Positions 33,420-42,102 of a DNA stretch of 64,000 bases are shown here, piece after piece (positions within the stretch are counted from its first letter, which is position 1; each line of letters opens with the position of its first letter). Below the pieces are notes generated by a model. That model ran no database searches, had not been told where the DNA came from, and was given only the letters and a program-made list of their open reading frames with translations. This DNA is from Saccharospirillum sp. (GTDB lineage Bacteria > Pseudomonadota > Gammaproteobacteria > Pseudomonadales > Natronospirillaceae): NCBI GenBank assembly GCA_018402545.1, contig JAGYIL010000004.1, positions 62,001-126,000 on the forward strand. The letters are read 5' to 3'. The translations under genes and the position numbers were made by a program.

Positions 33420-34364
33420 TCAGTGGGCAGGCGGCAGGTGGCGCCCGTTTACCCGGGTTGCCAGGGCACCCTTGTCGCTGACGCCCAGTTTTTCATAAAT
33501 GCGAGTCAGGTGGGTGCGTACCGTACCAGGGGCAATGCCCAGCTGCTGGGCGACCTGTTTGTAGCTGAGACCGGCAGCGAAGGCGGAGGCGATTTGCTGT
33601 TCGCGCGGGCTCAGCGGCAGGGCGGAGACGGGTCGGGCCTGCAGCATCCAGCGGCTGCCGACCGGCTCGGCCGTCAGTTCAAGCTGGTGGCCGGTGTAGC
33701 GGCCATGCAACGCCAGTGCTTCGATCACCGAAGCCGGCAGACGCCGGCGTGCACAGAGGCCCCACTCTTCAATCAGCAGGGCGGTGAAGCGGTCGTCACT
33801 GGCGTGCAACACGCCAAGCCGGTCGACCAGGGCAGTGTGCCCTTGCGCTCTGGTGACGGCCGCCAGATCGTTGTTTTGTGCCGCCAGAAACAGATGTCGG
33901 GTAACCAGCGACTTGAACGCCCGGTCCTGGCGGGAAAAGTCGGCCTGGTTGCGTTCCCGGGCCAGGGTGACAAACACGTGCAAGCCGGTGCGCGGGTCGA
34001 TCTGCATGGTCGAAATCATCTCGCGCGCGTGGTAGCGACCCCAGTGTTCGCTGTAAGCCTTGGAGTGGAATACGCGGGGAACTTCCGAAAGCGCCCAGGT
34101 CTGGCCGGTGTTGCCGATTACCAGGTTGGCGAAAGGGTCTTCGTGTTTAACCGGTTCCCAGGTTTCAAACAGGGTGGGGGTTTGGTCGAGCACGGTGGCG
34201 GTATGCAGTTCCCGGCTGGTGCCATCGCCTTCGCCCCAGATGGCAAAGTCGAAATCGAGGCAGGTGCGAATGCGCTGCAGGGTGGTGACCTGAAAATCAG
34301 CGGCCGACAGCCGGGCGCTGTCGTGGTGCACTTCCAGTAGAAAATCACTCCAGTCAGACACCAT
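33420..34364 (-). CDS. LuxR-family transcriptional regulator
   Basis: 314 residues. The C-terminal helix-turn-helix LSPREQQIASAFAAGLSYKQVAQQLGIAPGTVRTHL..IYEKLGVSDK (about 245-300) is a GerE/LuxR domain. The N-terminal 230 residues are an unassigned sensor region without autoinducer-domain hallmarks and without a receiver domain. It is transcribed divergently from the two large lipoprotein genes and may regulate them; this is inference from position only. Confidence 0.85.
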   Translation of the reverse strand: MVSDWSDFLLEVHHDSARLSAADFQVTTLQRIRTCLDFDFAIWGEGDGTSRELHTATVLDQTPTLFETWEPVKHEDPFANLVIGNTGQTWALSEVPRVFHSKAYSEHWGRYHAREMISTMQIDPRTGLHVFVTLARERNQADFSRQDRAFKSLVTRHLFLAAQNNDLAAVTRAQGHTALVDRLGVLHASDDRFTALLIEEWGLCARRRLPASVIEALALHGRYTGHQLELTAEPVGSRWMLQARPVSALPLSPREQQIASAFAAGLSYKQVAQQLGIAPGTVRTHLTRIYEKLGVSDKGALATRVNGRHLPPAH

Positions 34365-34570
34365 TCTGAACTCCCAATTAGGTTTTTAACGGGCGCGTCC
34401 TGGCCCGAACTGCCACGAGGTCTGTTCCCCGTGAAAACTGATCGTTTGGACAACGTTAGCAAAGCCTGTTCAAAAAAGCACCAGTGGGGTACAGCATTTG
34501 CCGTATAACAGAGTGTGTTGAGCTGCCGTAGCCTTAAGCGGGTATAAAACAGACAAGGGACAGTTCCGTC

Positions 34571-36529
34571 ATGCTCACCAGACATACGCTTGCAATGCCC
34601 GCGCTGATCGCGCTGGGTACTCTATTGGCCGCCTGTGGCGAAAGCAGTGGTGGCGGTGGCGCCGGGAGTTCGGGTGACTCGGGAGGCGGTTCTGGCTCGG
34701 GTGACGATTCGGGCAGTGCCGGAATCAGCCTCAGTGAAGCCGGCTTTGATACCCAGGTTCAGGAGCGATGGAGCTGGGTGCACCCTCTGCCCCAGAACTA
34801 CAACTTGCAGTCGGTTATCTCCGACGGTCAGCTATTTCATGCGGTGGGTTCGCGTGGCACCTACATGACATCGCCGACGGGCGACACCTGGACGATCAGG
34901 CATTTTCCGGTAGGGACTTTGCAAGACATAGCCTGGGATGGCTCGAATACCCTGGTTGCGGTCGGGCAGAGCGAGCTTCTGGGCAACGAGGGGCTGATAG
35001 CCTACAGCACCAACGGCGGGGTCGACTGGCAACCTGCGCAGCTGCCTGGCAGTCCCGCCCAGTTCAATGAGGTGGTCTGGACCGGCAACGCTTTTGTCGC
35101 CATGGGTTCCGGGGCTGGGGAAGTGGCTACCAGCCCTAATGGTATCGACTGGACTCTGTTGAATAATGGCCAGACGGGCAACACCGTTGCGCTGGCCAAT
35201 CAGGGTTCGCTGCTGGTCAGTGGCCAATCATCGGGTGCCTTTTATAGCCAGGATGGCGGTTCAACCTGGGCGCCGGTAGCGGGTGTCATCACGTCTAACA
35301 CACCCATTCGAGAGCTTGAATACGATGACGGGCAGTTCATCGGCGTTGGCGATGAAAACCTGGGTGGCTTCGTCACCAGTGCTGACGGCATCAATTGGAG
35401 CAGAGACGAGGACGACCGGGCCTACAACTTCCAGGGTAGCCCGTTCAACAGTTTTACCTTTACCTCAGTCACCCGTTTTGGCGATGAATACTGGGTCAGT
35501 GATTTCGACGGCAACCTCCACGTGCGCGACTACGACGCCCCAAACTGGACCCAGCCGGCCAGCGTCAGCTTCGGTAACATAACCTCGATGGCCACCCGGA
35601 GCGACTCATTGCTGGCGGTAGGCAACGACGGCGGGCTGCTTCAGGTGCGTGAAGGCTATGCTCCGGAAGAACTGCACAGTGCTCCCCTGGGAGAGGCTGA
35701 TTTTACCGCCATGGTTCAGGATGATTCAGGAAACATCCTGCTCGGAGCGGACGATGGCAAGGTATGGCTCACCAGCGATGATGGCTATTCCTGGACGGCT
35801 ACCACCGTGCTCGCAGGCCACGCCATCGCCGACCTGGCGTTTTCCGGTTACGAATTCGTGGCCGTTGGCACAGGCTTTATGGCCACCAGCCCGGATGGCA
35901 TTAACTGGACGGTTGAAGACGGTTTCAAGCAGACCGATTTCCCCGACAGCGACATGGTTTACGATTCCGTTGCGGCAACCATTGATGGCTGGGTAGCCCT
36001 GTCCAACAATTTTCTCACCGTCTGCACGCTGGTTACCGATTGCGAAACGCTCGACAAAAACACCCCCGCCCTGGGCATGAATCAGATCGTACACGATGGG
36101 CATAACTACATAGCGGTCAATTTCAGTGGTGGTATTTTCCGCAGCGTTGATGGCAATGAATGGTCAAGAGTGTTCACAGCCGACGGTAACCTGTCGACTG
36201 TCGTGGCGAACACCGAGGCCTTGGTGGCCAGCTCATTCAACAACAATACGAACGATCAGGTTTTAGTCAGCACAGACCTGGGTGTTACCTGGGAATCTCC
36301 GCAGTTCAGCGGTGGGGTTGAGGTTCGCGGTGGTGTACTCGCGGTGAGTGATTACACCCTTTTTCTCTACGATGCCGACGGCTACACGCTCTGGAGCAGT
36401 ATCGATGGCCTGAGCTGGGAGCCGGAATATGCACCACATCGCCTGTTTGATGCCGTGGACATTTCCGGTGCGCAACTGATGCGAGGCGACGGTAATCGCC
36501 TCTTCAAGCGATTGATTGAGGAGGAATAA
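34571..36529 (+). CDS. Large lipoprotein with Asp-box/BNR-like beta-propeller repeats
   Basis: 652 residues. The signal ends in LLAACG and is followed by a Gly/Ser/Asp linker. At least ten repeats of the kind TSxDGxxW occur along the rest (TSPTGDTW, YSTNGGVDW, TSPNGIDW, YSQDGGSTW, TSADGINW, TSDDGYSW, TSPDGINW, RSVDGNEW, SSIDGLSW). These are Asp-box loops of a sialidase-like or Ycf48-like propeller. Catalytic residues of sialidases are not evident, so binding or scaffolding is more likely than hydrolysis. It is probably in an operon with the lipoprotein that follows three bases later. Confidence 0.75.
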   Translation: MLTRHTLAMPALIALGTLLAACGESSGGGGAGSSGDSGGGSGSGDDSGSAGISLSEAGFDTQVQERWSWVHPLPQNYNLQSVISDGQLFHAVGSRGTYMTSPTGDTWTIRHFPVGTLQDIAWDGSNTLVAVGQSELLGNEGLIAYSTNGGVDWQPAQLPGSPAQFNEVVWTGNAFVAMGSGAGEVATSPNGIDWTLLNNGQTGNTVALANQGSLLVSGQSSGAFYSQDGGSTWAPVAGVITSNTPIRELEYDDGQFIGVGDENLGGFVTSADGINWSRDEDDRAYNFQGSPFNSFTFTSVTRFGDEYWVSDFDGNLHVRDYDAPNWTQPASVSFGNITSMATRSDSLLAVGNDGGLLQVREGYAPEELHSAPLGEADFTAMVQDDSGNILLGADDGKVWLTSDDGYSWTATTVLAGHAIADLAFSGYEFVAVGTGFMATSPDGINWTVEDGFKQTDFPDSDMVYDSVAATIDGWVALSNNFLTVCTLVTDCETLDKNTPALGMNQIVHDGHNYIAVNFSGGIFRSVDGNEWSRVFTADGNLSTVVANTEALVASSFNNNTNDQVLVSTDLGVTWESPQFSGGVEVRGGVLAVSDYTLFLYDADGYTLWSSIDGLSWEPEYAPHRLFDAVDISGAQLMRGDGNRLFKRLIEEE

Positions 36530-36532
36530 GAA

Positions 36533-38206
36533 ATGCGCAATAGACACTGGTTTACCGCTGTGGCCGGGCTGTTTACTGTACTGCTGTTGCTTGGGTGTAA
36601 TTCATCAGATTCCGGGCAGAGCAACAACAATGACGCAACACCCGGCGATGAAGGCGGAGGCAGCAGTGGCACGGAAGTGACCGGTGAAACCTATGTTGGG
36701 CTGGGTCCTTTGGCGTCAGGGTCGACCGTCGAATTTTATGAGCTGGACCCAATGACGGGTCAGCGTACAACCGGAGATCCCGTCGCTACTGTGACCGTTG
36801 ATGAACGCGGTGCCTATACGTTACCCGGATTGAATGCTCGCTGGGTTGAGGCAGTTGCCAACAGTGATTATCTGGATCTTTATACCATTGGCACAAGCTA
36901 TACCGAAGACGCGCCGGCTAGTGTCAGTGCCATTCTTGATACCGAAGAAAGCAGCCGGGGACTTAACGTTCATTTGTTTACGCACCTGGTTGCAGAGCGT
37001 GCCAAGTGGCTATTGTTAAACAGTGAAGCGGAATCTGTTTCAGCCGCCATGACACAGGCGAGACAGGAGTTTTCGGAAGATTGGGCATTGACGCTGTCAC
37101 CGGAAGCACTGCATTTCTTTTATGAACCGGATGCCCCGGTCGCAGAGCTGGATGATTACGCCAAGCTGCTGGCGGCGTCATCCTATGTCTCCAGATTCAC
37201 ACCAGATAACCCATCACTGCTCAACACCCTTGCAAGCGACTACGCACAGTCACGACTGACGCTGAATACCGGCTCTCTGTTTGACATGACCACTGCACTG
37301 TCTAGCCGTTCCCATTTTTACGCAGACAGAGCCATTTCAAGACTGGAGCGGGTTTTCAGCGATGAAGACAGCCCCGTATACTGGCAGCTCTTTGCACGCA
37401 CGCTGAGCGGGTGTGAGGCGGCCAGGGTGTTTTCAAGCAGCACCATCGTTTGCCTGGGCGAAGACCGCGATACCATTGAGGCGGTCATCCCGAGTGGGGA
37501 CGGTACCTATACCAAAACCCTCTACTTCCACCCCCGAGCAACTGGCATGTGGGCGCTGGAAGTGTCGATGCAGGAAAACTGCAACGTTAACTGGACATCG
37601 TATCTCGGTGAAACCAGCAACACCAGTATGGCCAGTGACAGCACGACTGACAGAGTAAGCCACAAGCTGATCTCCGGTCGCCGGCTGATTCAGGGTCTGT
37701 ATCGGCTGGAAGTGCGGTTCGACCGGGATGAGTGTCTGGTACAAAAGGCAACGCTGAATTTTCGCAAGGTCGCAACCGGAACCGACAGTGAGACGAGCCG
37801 CGGAATGTACTTGCTTGACAAGGGTGAGCAATTCAGCGGCGTTGTGGGTAACTATGAAAATCCAACGGCGAATATTGAGTTGTCGTCGACCCGCGCCTAC
37901 ATGTTCTACGGCAACTTCAGTCAGAGCGCTTCCGATGTTGAGTTCTCGCTAGGCTACGACAACAGCGGTGCCGTAGCGTTGGATCTGCACGTGGAAGAGT
38001 ATTATGAAAATAATTTCGGCTCCGGGTTCATCGGCATTGGCGCTGAGTCGTCGGACGAGTCAGTCGGGCAATTGACGCAAGTCTATGAACTGGAACCATT
38101 AACGCTCTATCGCGTTTGGGTCGAAAACACCAGTGCGGATACCACCACCTCCCTGAATGACTTCAGAGCAAACGGCCGACGTTTTTTCGATTTGGCGATG
38201 GAATAA
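36533..38206 (+). CDS. Large lipoprotein of unknown function
   Basis: 557 residues, with GAGGAGG inside the end of the previous gene. The lipobox is LLLLGC, followed by an Asn/Gly/Ser linker. A first beta-sandwich segment (ETYVGLGPLASGSTVEFYELDP, with GAYTLPGLN) resembles a carboxypeptidase-regulatory-like fold. A helical region with LNVHLFTHLVAERAKWLL follows. The last 250 residues are Ser/Thr/Asp-rich beta repeats containing spaced Cys. I recognise no enzyme motif. It is translationally close to the Asp-box lipoprotein, so the two may form one surface assembly. Confidence 0.7.
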   Translation: MRNRHWFTAVAGLFTVLLLLGCNSSDSGQSNNNDATPGDEGGGSSGTEVTGETYVGLGPLASGSTVEFYELDPMTGQRTTGDPVATVTVDERGAYTLPGLNARWVEAVANSDYLDLYTIGTSYTEDAPASVSAILDTEESSRGLNVHLFTHLVAERAKWLLLNSEAESVSAAMTQARQEFSEDWALTLSPEALHFFYEPDAPVAELDDYAKLLAASSYVSRFTPDNPSLLNTLASDYAQSRLTLNTGSLFDMTTALSSRSHFYADRAISRLERVFSDEDSPVYWQLFARTLSGCEAARVFSSSTIVCLGEDRDTIEAVIPSGDGTYTKTLYFHPRATGMWALEVSMQENCNVNWTSYLGETSNTSMASDSTTDRVSHKLISGRRLIQGLYRLEVRFDRDECLVQKATLNFRKVATGTDSETSRGMYLLDKGEQFSGVVGNYENPTANIELSSTRAYMFYGNFSQSASDVEFSLGYDNSGAVALDLHVEEYYENNFGSGFIGIGAESSDESVGQLTQVYELEPLTLYRVWVENTSADTTTSLNDFRANGRRFFDLAME

Positions 38207-38721
38207 GACAACCTTTAACCAGCCACTACGTGCCTGCCCCGGGAGGGTCGGGCGCAGCGACAGATACATCCGGGCCGGTCATCTACAAGCCTATTCCTGC
38301 GTCACTGCGTGCCGGCACAAACGATACGTATTAGATCTTGGTCTTTGACCTCATTATACCCCTGTTCCAGCGCTTTAAACCGGACGGCACCAGATTATTC
38401 TTTTGAATAGGGCATCTCTGTGGCAAACTTTGTTTGGTCGGGCCGACGCCCGCCCATTAACGTTCAACAGGAGGTTTCTTTATGTCTCACACCCTGGCAA
38501 TTGCTTGCAAGGCGTTACGGGCCTGATACGACGCACCTGTCCATGAATAGTTCCCCGATGGATGTTTGGATCGGCTAGACGCTGATTCTCTAACGTCGAT
38601 TTCCCGTTACGCCTCACACATGATCCCAAGCAACGCGGCCCTGTGGCTGTGTACGGATTGTTATTGCCTGGCGATTGCCTGACAGGGCCCATCGCCAGAC
38701 CCAATACAGGTATGGAAATCG
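38207..38721 (+). other. Long leader region of rsgA
   Basis: 515 bases without a convincing protein gene. It contains a 14-codon frame with a consensus ribosome site (38482-38526), whose frame stays open apart from one TAG to 38682, and a hairpin TGGCGAT / ATCGCCA (about 38669-38698) shortly before the rsgA start. A possible -35/-10 lies near 38346. It could be a regulated leader or the remains of a small gene. Confidence 0.4.
38482..38526 (+). CDS. Possible leader peptide upstream of rsgA
   Basis: MSHTLAIACKALRA followed by TGA. The ribosome site CAGGAGG with an eight-base spacing is far better than that of most real genes here. Nothing else supports coding, and the function is unknown. Confidence 0.35.
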   Translation: MSHTLAIACKALRA

Positions 38722-39780
38722 ATGACTACTGTTATTTCGCTCGCCGACCTTGGCTGGCGCCCCCTATTTCAACAAGCCCTTACTCTGGAGCAACTGGAAA
38801 GCGGCGTTATTGCGCGCGTTCTGGGTGTCGACCGGGACAGACTGCTGCTTTGCAGCGAACAGTCCCAATGGCACGAGCCGCTGGAAAAACGCTGGCACGA
38901 AGTGCCTATTGATGAGCGTCCTACCGTAGGCGACTGGGTCTGGTTGCAGCCAGAAGTGCCCGGAACTCTAACCTTGCTGCCACGCCAGACGCTGTTGCAG
39001 CGGGTCGCCTCGGGCACCCAGCCCAAGCCACAACTGCTGGCTGCCAACATCGATACGTTGTTGATTGTGTCGTCCTGTAACGCCGACTTTAACCCGGCGC
39101 GTCTTGAGCGCTATCTGGCCCTGGCGATGGAGGCCGGTGCCATGGCCGTCATCGTGCTGACCAAAGCTGACCTGAGCAGCGAGGCTGACGATTACCGGGA
39201 GGCTGCGCAAGCACTGCATGCCGCGACCCCGGTGGTAGTGTTGAACGCGCTCGACCACAGTGCCGTTGATCTGTTGAAACCCTGGCTGGCACCCGGCCAG
39301 ACGGTGGCCATACTCGGCTCCTCTGGCGTGGGTAAAACCACGCTGACCAATACCTTGCTGGGAGAGGGGCGTTTTAGCACAGCCGGCATTCGCGAGCAGG
39401 ATGCCAAAGGGCGACACACAACCACCGCCCGCCAAATGGTGCACCTGCCCGACGGCGGATGGATAGTGGACACACCGGGCATGAGAGAGCTGCGGTTGGG
39501 CGATGCCAGCGAGGGTGTTGATCGTGTGTTTGACGACATCGTCGATCTGGCCAGCCATTGCCGGTTCGCCGACTGCCATCATCAGGGCGACAAAGGGTGT
39601 GCACTGGAAGCTGCCGTTGAAAAGGGAACCCTGGACCCGGATCGCCTGAAGCGGTTTCTGAAGCTCAAGCGGGAAACAGCCAACGCGCAGCAAACGGTTT
39701 GGGAGCGCAGGCAACGTTACAAGGCCTTTGGGAAAATGGCTCGCAGCGTGCAAAACGCCAAGAACGAGAAAAAGCGGTGA
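38722..39780 (+). CDS. rsgA: Ribosome small-subunit-dependent GTPase A
   Basis: 352 residues. The order of motifs is circularly permuted as in RsgA/YjeQ: an OB-fold at about 25-95, then G4-type LTKADL, G1 GSSGVGKTT near 199-207, and G3 DTPG. The C-terminal zinc-binding CRFADCHHQGDKGC follows. It releases assembly factors from the late 30S subunit using GTP. It is preceded by an unusually long leader and followed by a terminator. Confidence 0.95.
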   Translation: MTTVISLADLGWRPLFQQALTLEQLESGVIARVLGVDRDRLLLCSEQSQWHEPLEKRWHEVPIDERPTVGDWVWLQPEVPGTLTLLPRQTLLQRVASGTQPKPQLLAANIDTLLIVSSCNADFNPARLERYLALAMEAGAMAVIVLTKADLSSEADDYREAAQALHAATPVVVLNALDHSAVDLLKPWLAPGQTVAILGSSGVGKTTLTNTLLGEGRFSTAGIREQDAKGRHTTTARQMVHLPDGGWIVDTPGMRELRLGDASEGVDRVFDDIVDLASHCRFADCHHQGDKGCALEAAVEKGTLDPDRLKRFLKLKRETANAQQTVWERRQRYKAFGKMARSVQNAKNEKKR

Positions 39781-39815
39781 GGTCGATTCAGTTCCGTTAA
39801 GCAATCTCATCGGTA

Positions 39816-39843
39816 GGGGCCAGCATGGATGTCGGCCCTTTTT
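39816..39843 (+). terminator. Terminator of rsgA
   Basis: GGGCC / GGCCC stem with a 12-base loop and five T after it, 36 bases after the rsgA stop. Confidence 0.75.
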
Positions 39844-40045
39844 ACACCTACCAGTGTTTGCTTTTCTTAAGCTGGTTTTTCTTTTTGGTAATTCACTGAT
39901 TTTATTGGCCACGCGAACCGCTGGCTTGGAAATTGCTGGGGCCCAACGAATGTGTATGCTCGTTGTAGCCCGTGGTATCTGCCTGTTGCGAGAGGGGTTG
40001 AAAGTACATTCATATTAACCGGATGAATGACAGGAAGTAGCCCAC

Positions 40046-41989
40046 ATGGTGTTAAGAAAAATAAGCCAAGCACTCCTTCTTCTTATACTGCCTTTAGCTT
40101 TTGCCCAAGGTGCAACCCTAACCGTTACTACCATCAGTGATGTCACAGCAAACGACGGTGTTTGCTCGTTGCGGGAAGCCATCAGCTCGGCGAATAACAA
40201 TACTGCTTCAGGGGCTGCTAACGGCGAATGCCCAGCTGGTGATTCAGCGGTAACCGATCGTGTTGTCCTGCCTGCCGGCACCTTTAATCTGAGCAGTACA
40301 CTCACGATAGCCCAAGACCTTATTCTGCAAGGTGTCAATAAAACGGATACAGTGCTCGATGGAGGTAATTCGGTCCGCGTCTTGAACCTGGCCAATAGCG
40401 CGAATCTGGAGATCATCCAGCTTCGAGTGGCGAATGGCAGTTCAGCCAACCCAGGGGCGGGTTTATACGCGACCACCGATTCAGTCGTGACGATTCGGGA
40501 CAGTCAATTCAGCGGTAATGCCGCTACAAACACTGGCGGTGCCATATTTTCCAACTTCGCATTCTTAAACATATACGACAGTACCTTTACCAACAATTCC
40601 GGAACCGATGGTGGTGCTGTCTATGGTGACTTCAGCACGATCACGATAAGAGGCAGTTCTTTTTCCGGTAATTCGGCATCGAGCGAGGGTGGTGCCATTT
40701 ATAATGAATATGGGTTACTGGATATTAAGGAATCCAGTCTCACCAGTAACACCTCGTCATCAGGTGGCGGTGCCATATATACCTTTGCCTACGGTGTGAC
40801 AGAACTCGATGACGTAACGCTTACCAGTAACACAGCTGGAGGAAGTGGTGGGGCTGTTCTAATGTGGTATTACAGCCTGCTGACAGTTCGTAACAGTCAG
40901 CTTGATAACAATTCATCAGCGTTCGACGGCGGTGCAATCTACGTTTACTATTCCACAACGGTAGACTTGGAAAACACCAGTGTGGCTGGCAATGAAGCGT
41001 CGTCTTCCGGCGGTGGCCTATACATCGGTGAAGCCACATTAAACGCTCTTAACAGCCAGATAGACAACAACACCAGTGGTAATCTTGGCGGCGGGTTCTA
41101 TCTGTCTTACCCAGCAAGTGCAACGCTTACCAATACGTCACTGATGGGTAACACCGCGGCCGATGATGGGGGTGGTGCCTTCATCAGTTACTCGCCACTG
41201 ACGCTCTTGGATGTCAGTGTGGCCGACAATACTTCAACGATGGGTGAGGGAGGTGGAATATTCAGCGAAGGTGGGCCCCTGCGTATAGAACAATCAATCC
41301 TGAGAGACAATGTTGCCGAAACCGGAGGCGGTGGTATTTACGCTAATTACCAACTTTCAATAACTCTGACCAACACCACCGTGAGTGGCAACAGTGTCAA
41401 CAACGGTGGCGGTGGCGGCTTGTATCTGGATACGGATATTCAAGCGGAATTGCGCAGTGTTACCCTCGTTGATAATACAGCTTCCGGGTCGGGAGGGGGT
41501 ATTTACAAAGACGATACCGGGTCACTGCTTGCCTATAACAACAGCATTATTGCCGGTAACACAGCGACATCGGATGCCGATTGCTCGGTTGAACAAAATA
41601 CCCTGTCACGCGGCTTTAATGTGCTTGGCAATGGCACGGGCTGCCCCACTCAGGCGTCAGACCAATCCATAAACGCACCGGCGGTATTTGACGAATTGCT
41701 TGGGCCGTTGGCCGGCAACGGCGGACCTACACTGACGCATGCGCTAATTACAGGTAGCATTGGCGACAACGCCGGTGATAACGATAACTGCCCCGATGTG
41801 GATCAGCGCGGTACCCAGCGACAGCAGAACGGTCGCAGCTGCGATATTGGCGCCTATGAGCGGGTCAATTCATCCAGCAGTTCCGGTGGCGGAGGTAGCG
41901 GTGGCGGCATGAGCTGGTGGCTGGCTATGCTGGCTGCAATACTGGTTTTGGGCAGAAAAGCTGCGGTACGCCCTCCCGTTCAGAGCTAA
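40046..41989 (+). CDS. CSLREA-domain beta-helix protein with GlyGly-CTERM signal
   Basis: 647 residues with a signal peptide (LLLILPLAFAQG). The sequence VTTISDVTANDGVCSLREAISSAN is the CSLREA motif. Around 40-560 there are regular repeats of about 23 residues with SxFSGNSAxxxGGAIY-type turns, a right-handed parallel beta-helix. The C-terminus has a Ser/Gly run, then GGGSGGGMSWWLAMLAAILVLG and basic residues: a GlyGly-CTERM signal handled by rhombosortase and type II secretion. It is thus a surface or secreted repeat protein. No rhombosortase lies in the window. Confidence 0.85.
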   Translation: MVLRKISQALLLLILPLAFAQGATLTVTTISDVTANDGVCSLREAISSANNNTASGAANGECPAGDSAVTDRVVLPAGTFNLSSTLTIAQDLILQGVNKTDTVLDGGNSVRVLNLANSANLEIIQLRVANGSSANPGAGLYATTDSVVTIRDSQFSGNAATNTGGAIFSNFAFLNIYDSTFTNNSGTDGGAVYGDFSTITIRGSSFSGNSASSEGGAIYNEYGLLDIKESSLTSNTSSSGGGAIYTFAYGVTELDDVTLTSNTAGGSGGAVLMWYYSLLTVRNSQLDNNSSAFDGGAIYVYYSTTVDLENTSVAGNEASSSGGGLYIGEATLNALNSQIDNNTSGNLGGGFYLSYPASATLTNTSLMGNTAADDGGGAFISYSPLTLLDVSVADNTSTMGEGGGIFSEGGPLRIEQSILRDNVAETGGGGIYANYQLSITLTNTTVSGNSVNNGGGGGLYLDTDIQAELRSVTLVDNTASGSGGGIYKDDTGSLLAYNNSIIAGNTATSDADCSVEQNTLSRGFNVLGNGTGCPTQASDQSINAPAVFDELLGPLAGNGGPTLTHALITGSIGDNAGDNDNCPDVDQRGTQRQQNGRSCDIGAYERVNSSSSSGGGGSGGGMSWWLAMLAAILVLGRKAAVRPPVQS

Positions 41990-42043
41990 GGTGGCAGGCG
42001 TGGCGTCGTAGGCGATAGGCTCCCTTCCAGTAACCCAGGCAAG

Positions 42044-42085
42044 CTTCGGATTCAGCGTCTAACCTGTTCAGACGTTGATCCGAAG
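42044..42085 (+). promoter_or_regulatory. Long hairpin ahead of the CDGSH-glutamate synthase gene
   Basis: CTTCGGAT-CAGCGTCT pairs with AGACGTTG-ATCCGAAG: about 16 bp with one bulged T and a nine-base loop. TTT and the GGAG ribosome site come after it, 18 bases before the ATG. It may terminate the previous gene or act in the 5' leader. Confidence 0.5.
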
Positions 42086-42102
42086 TTTGCATTGGAGGCC
42101 CC

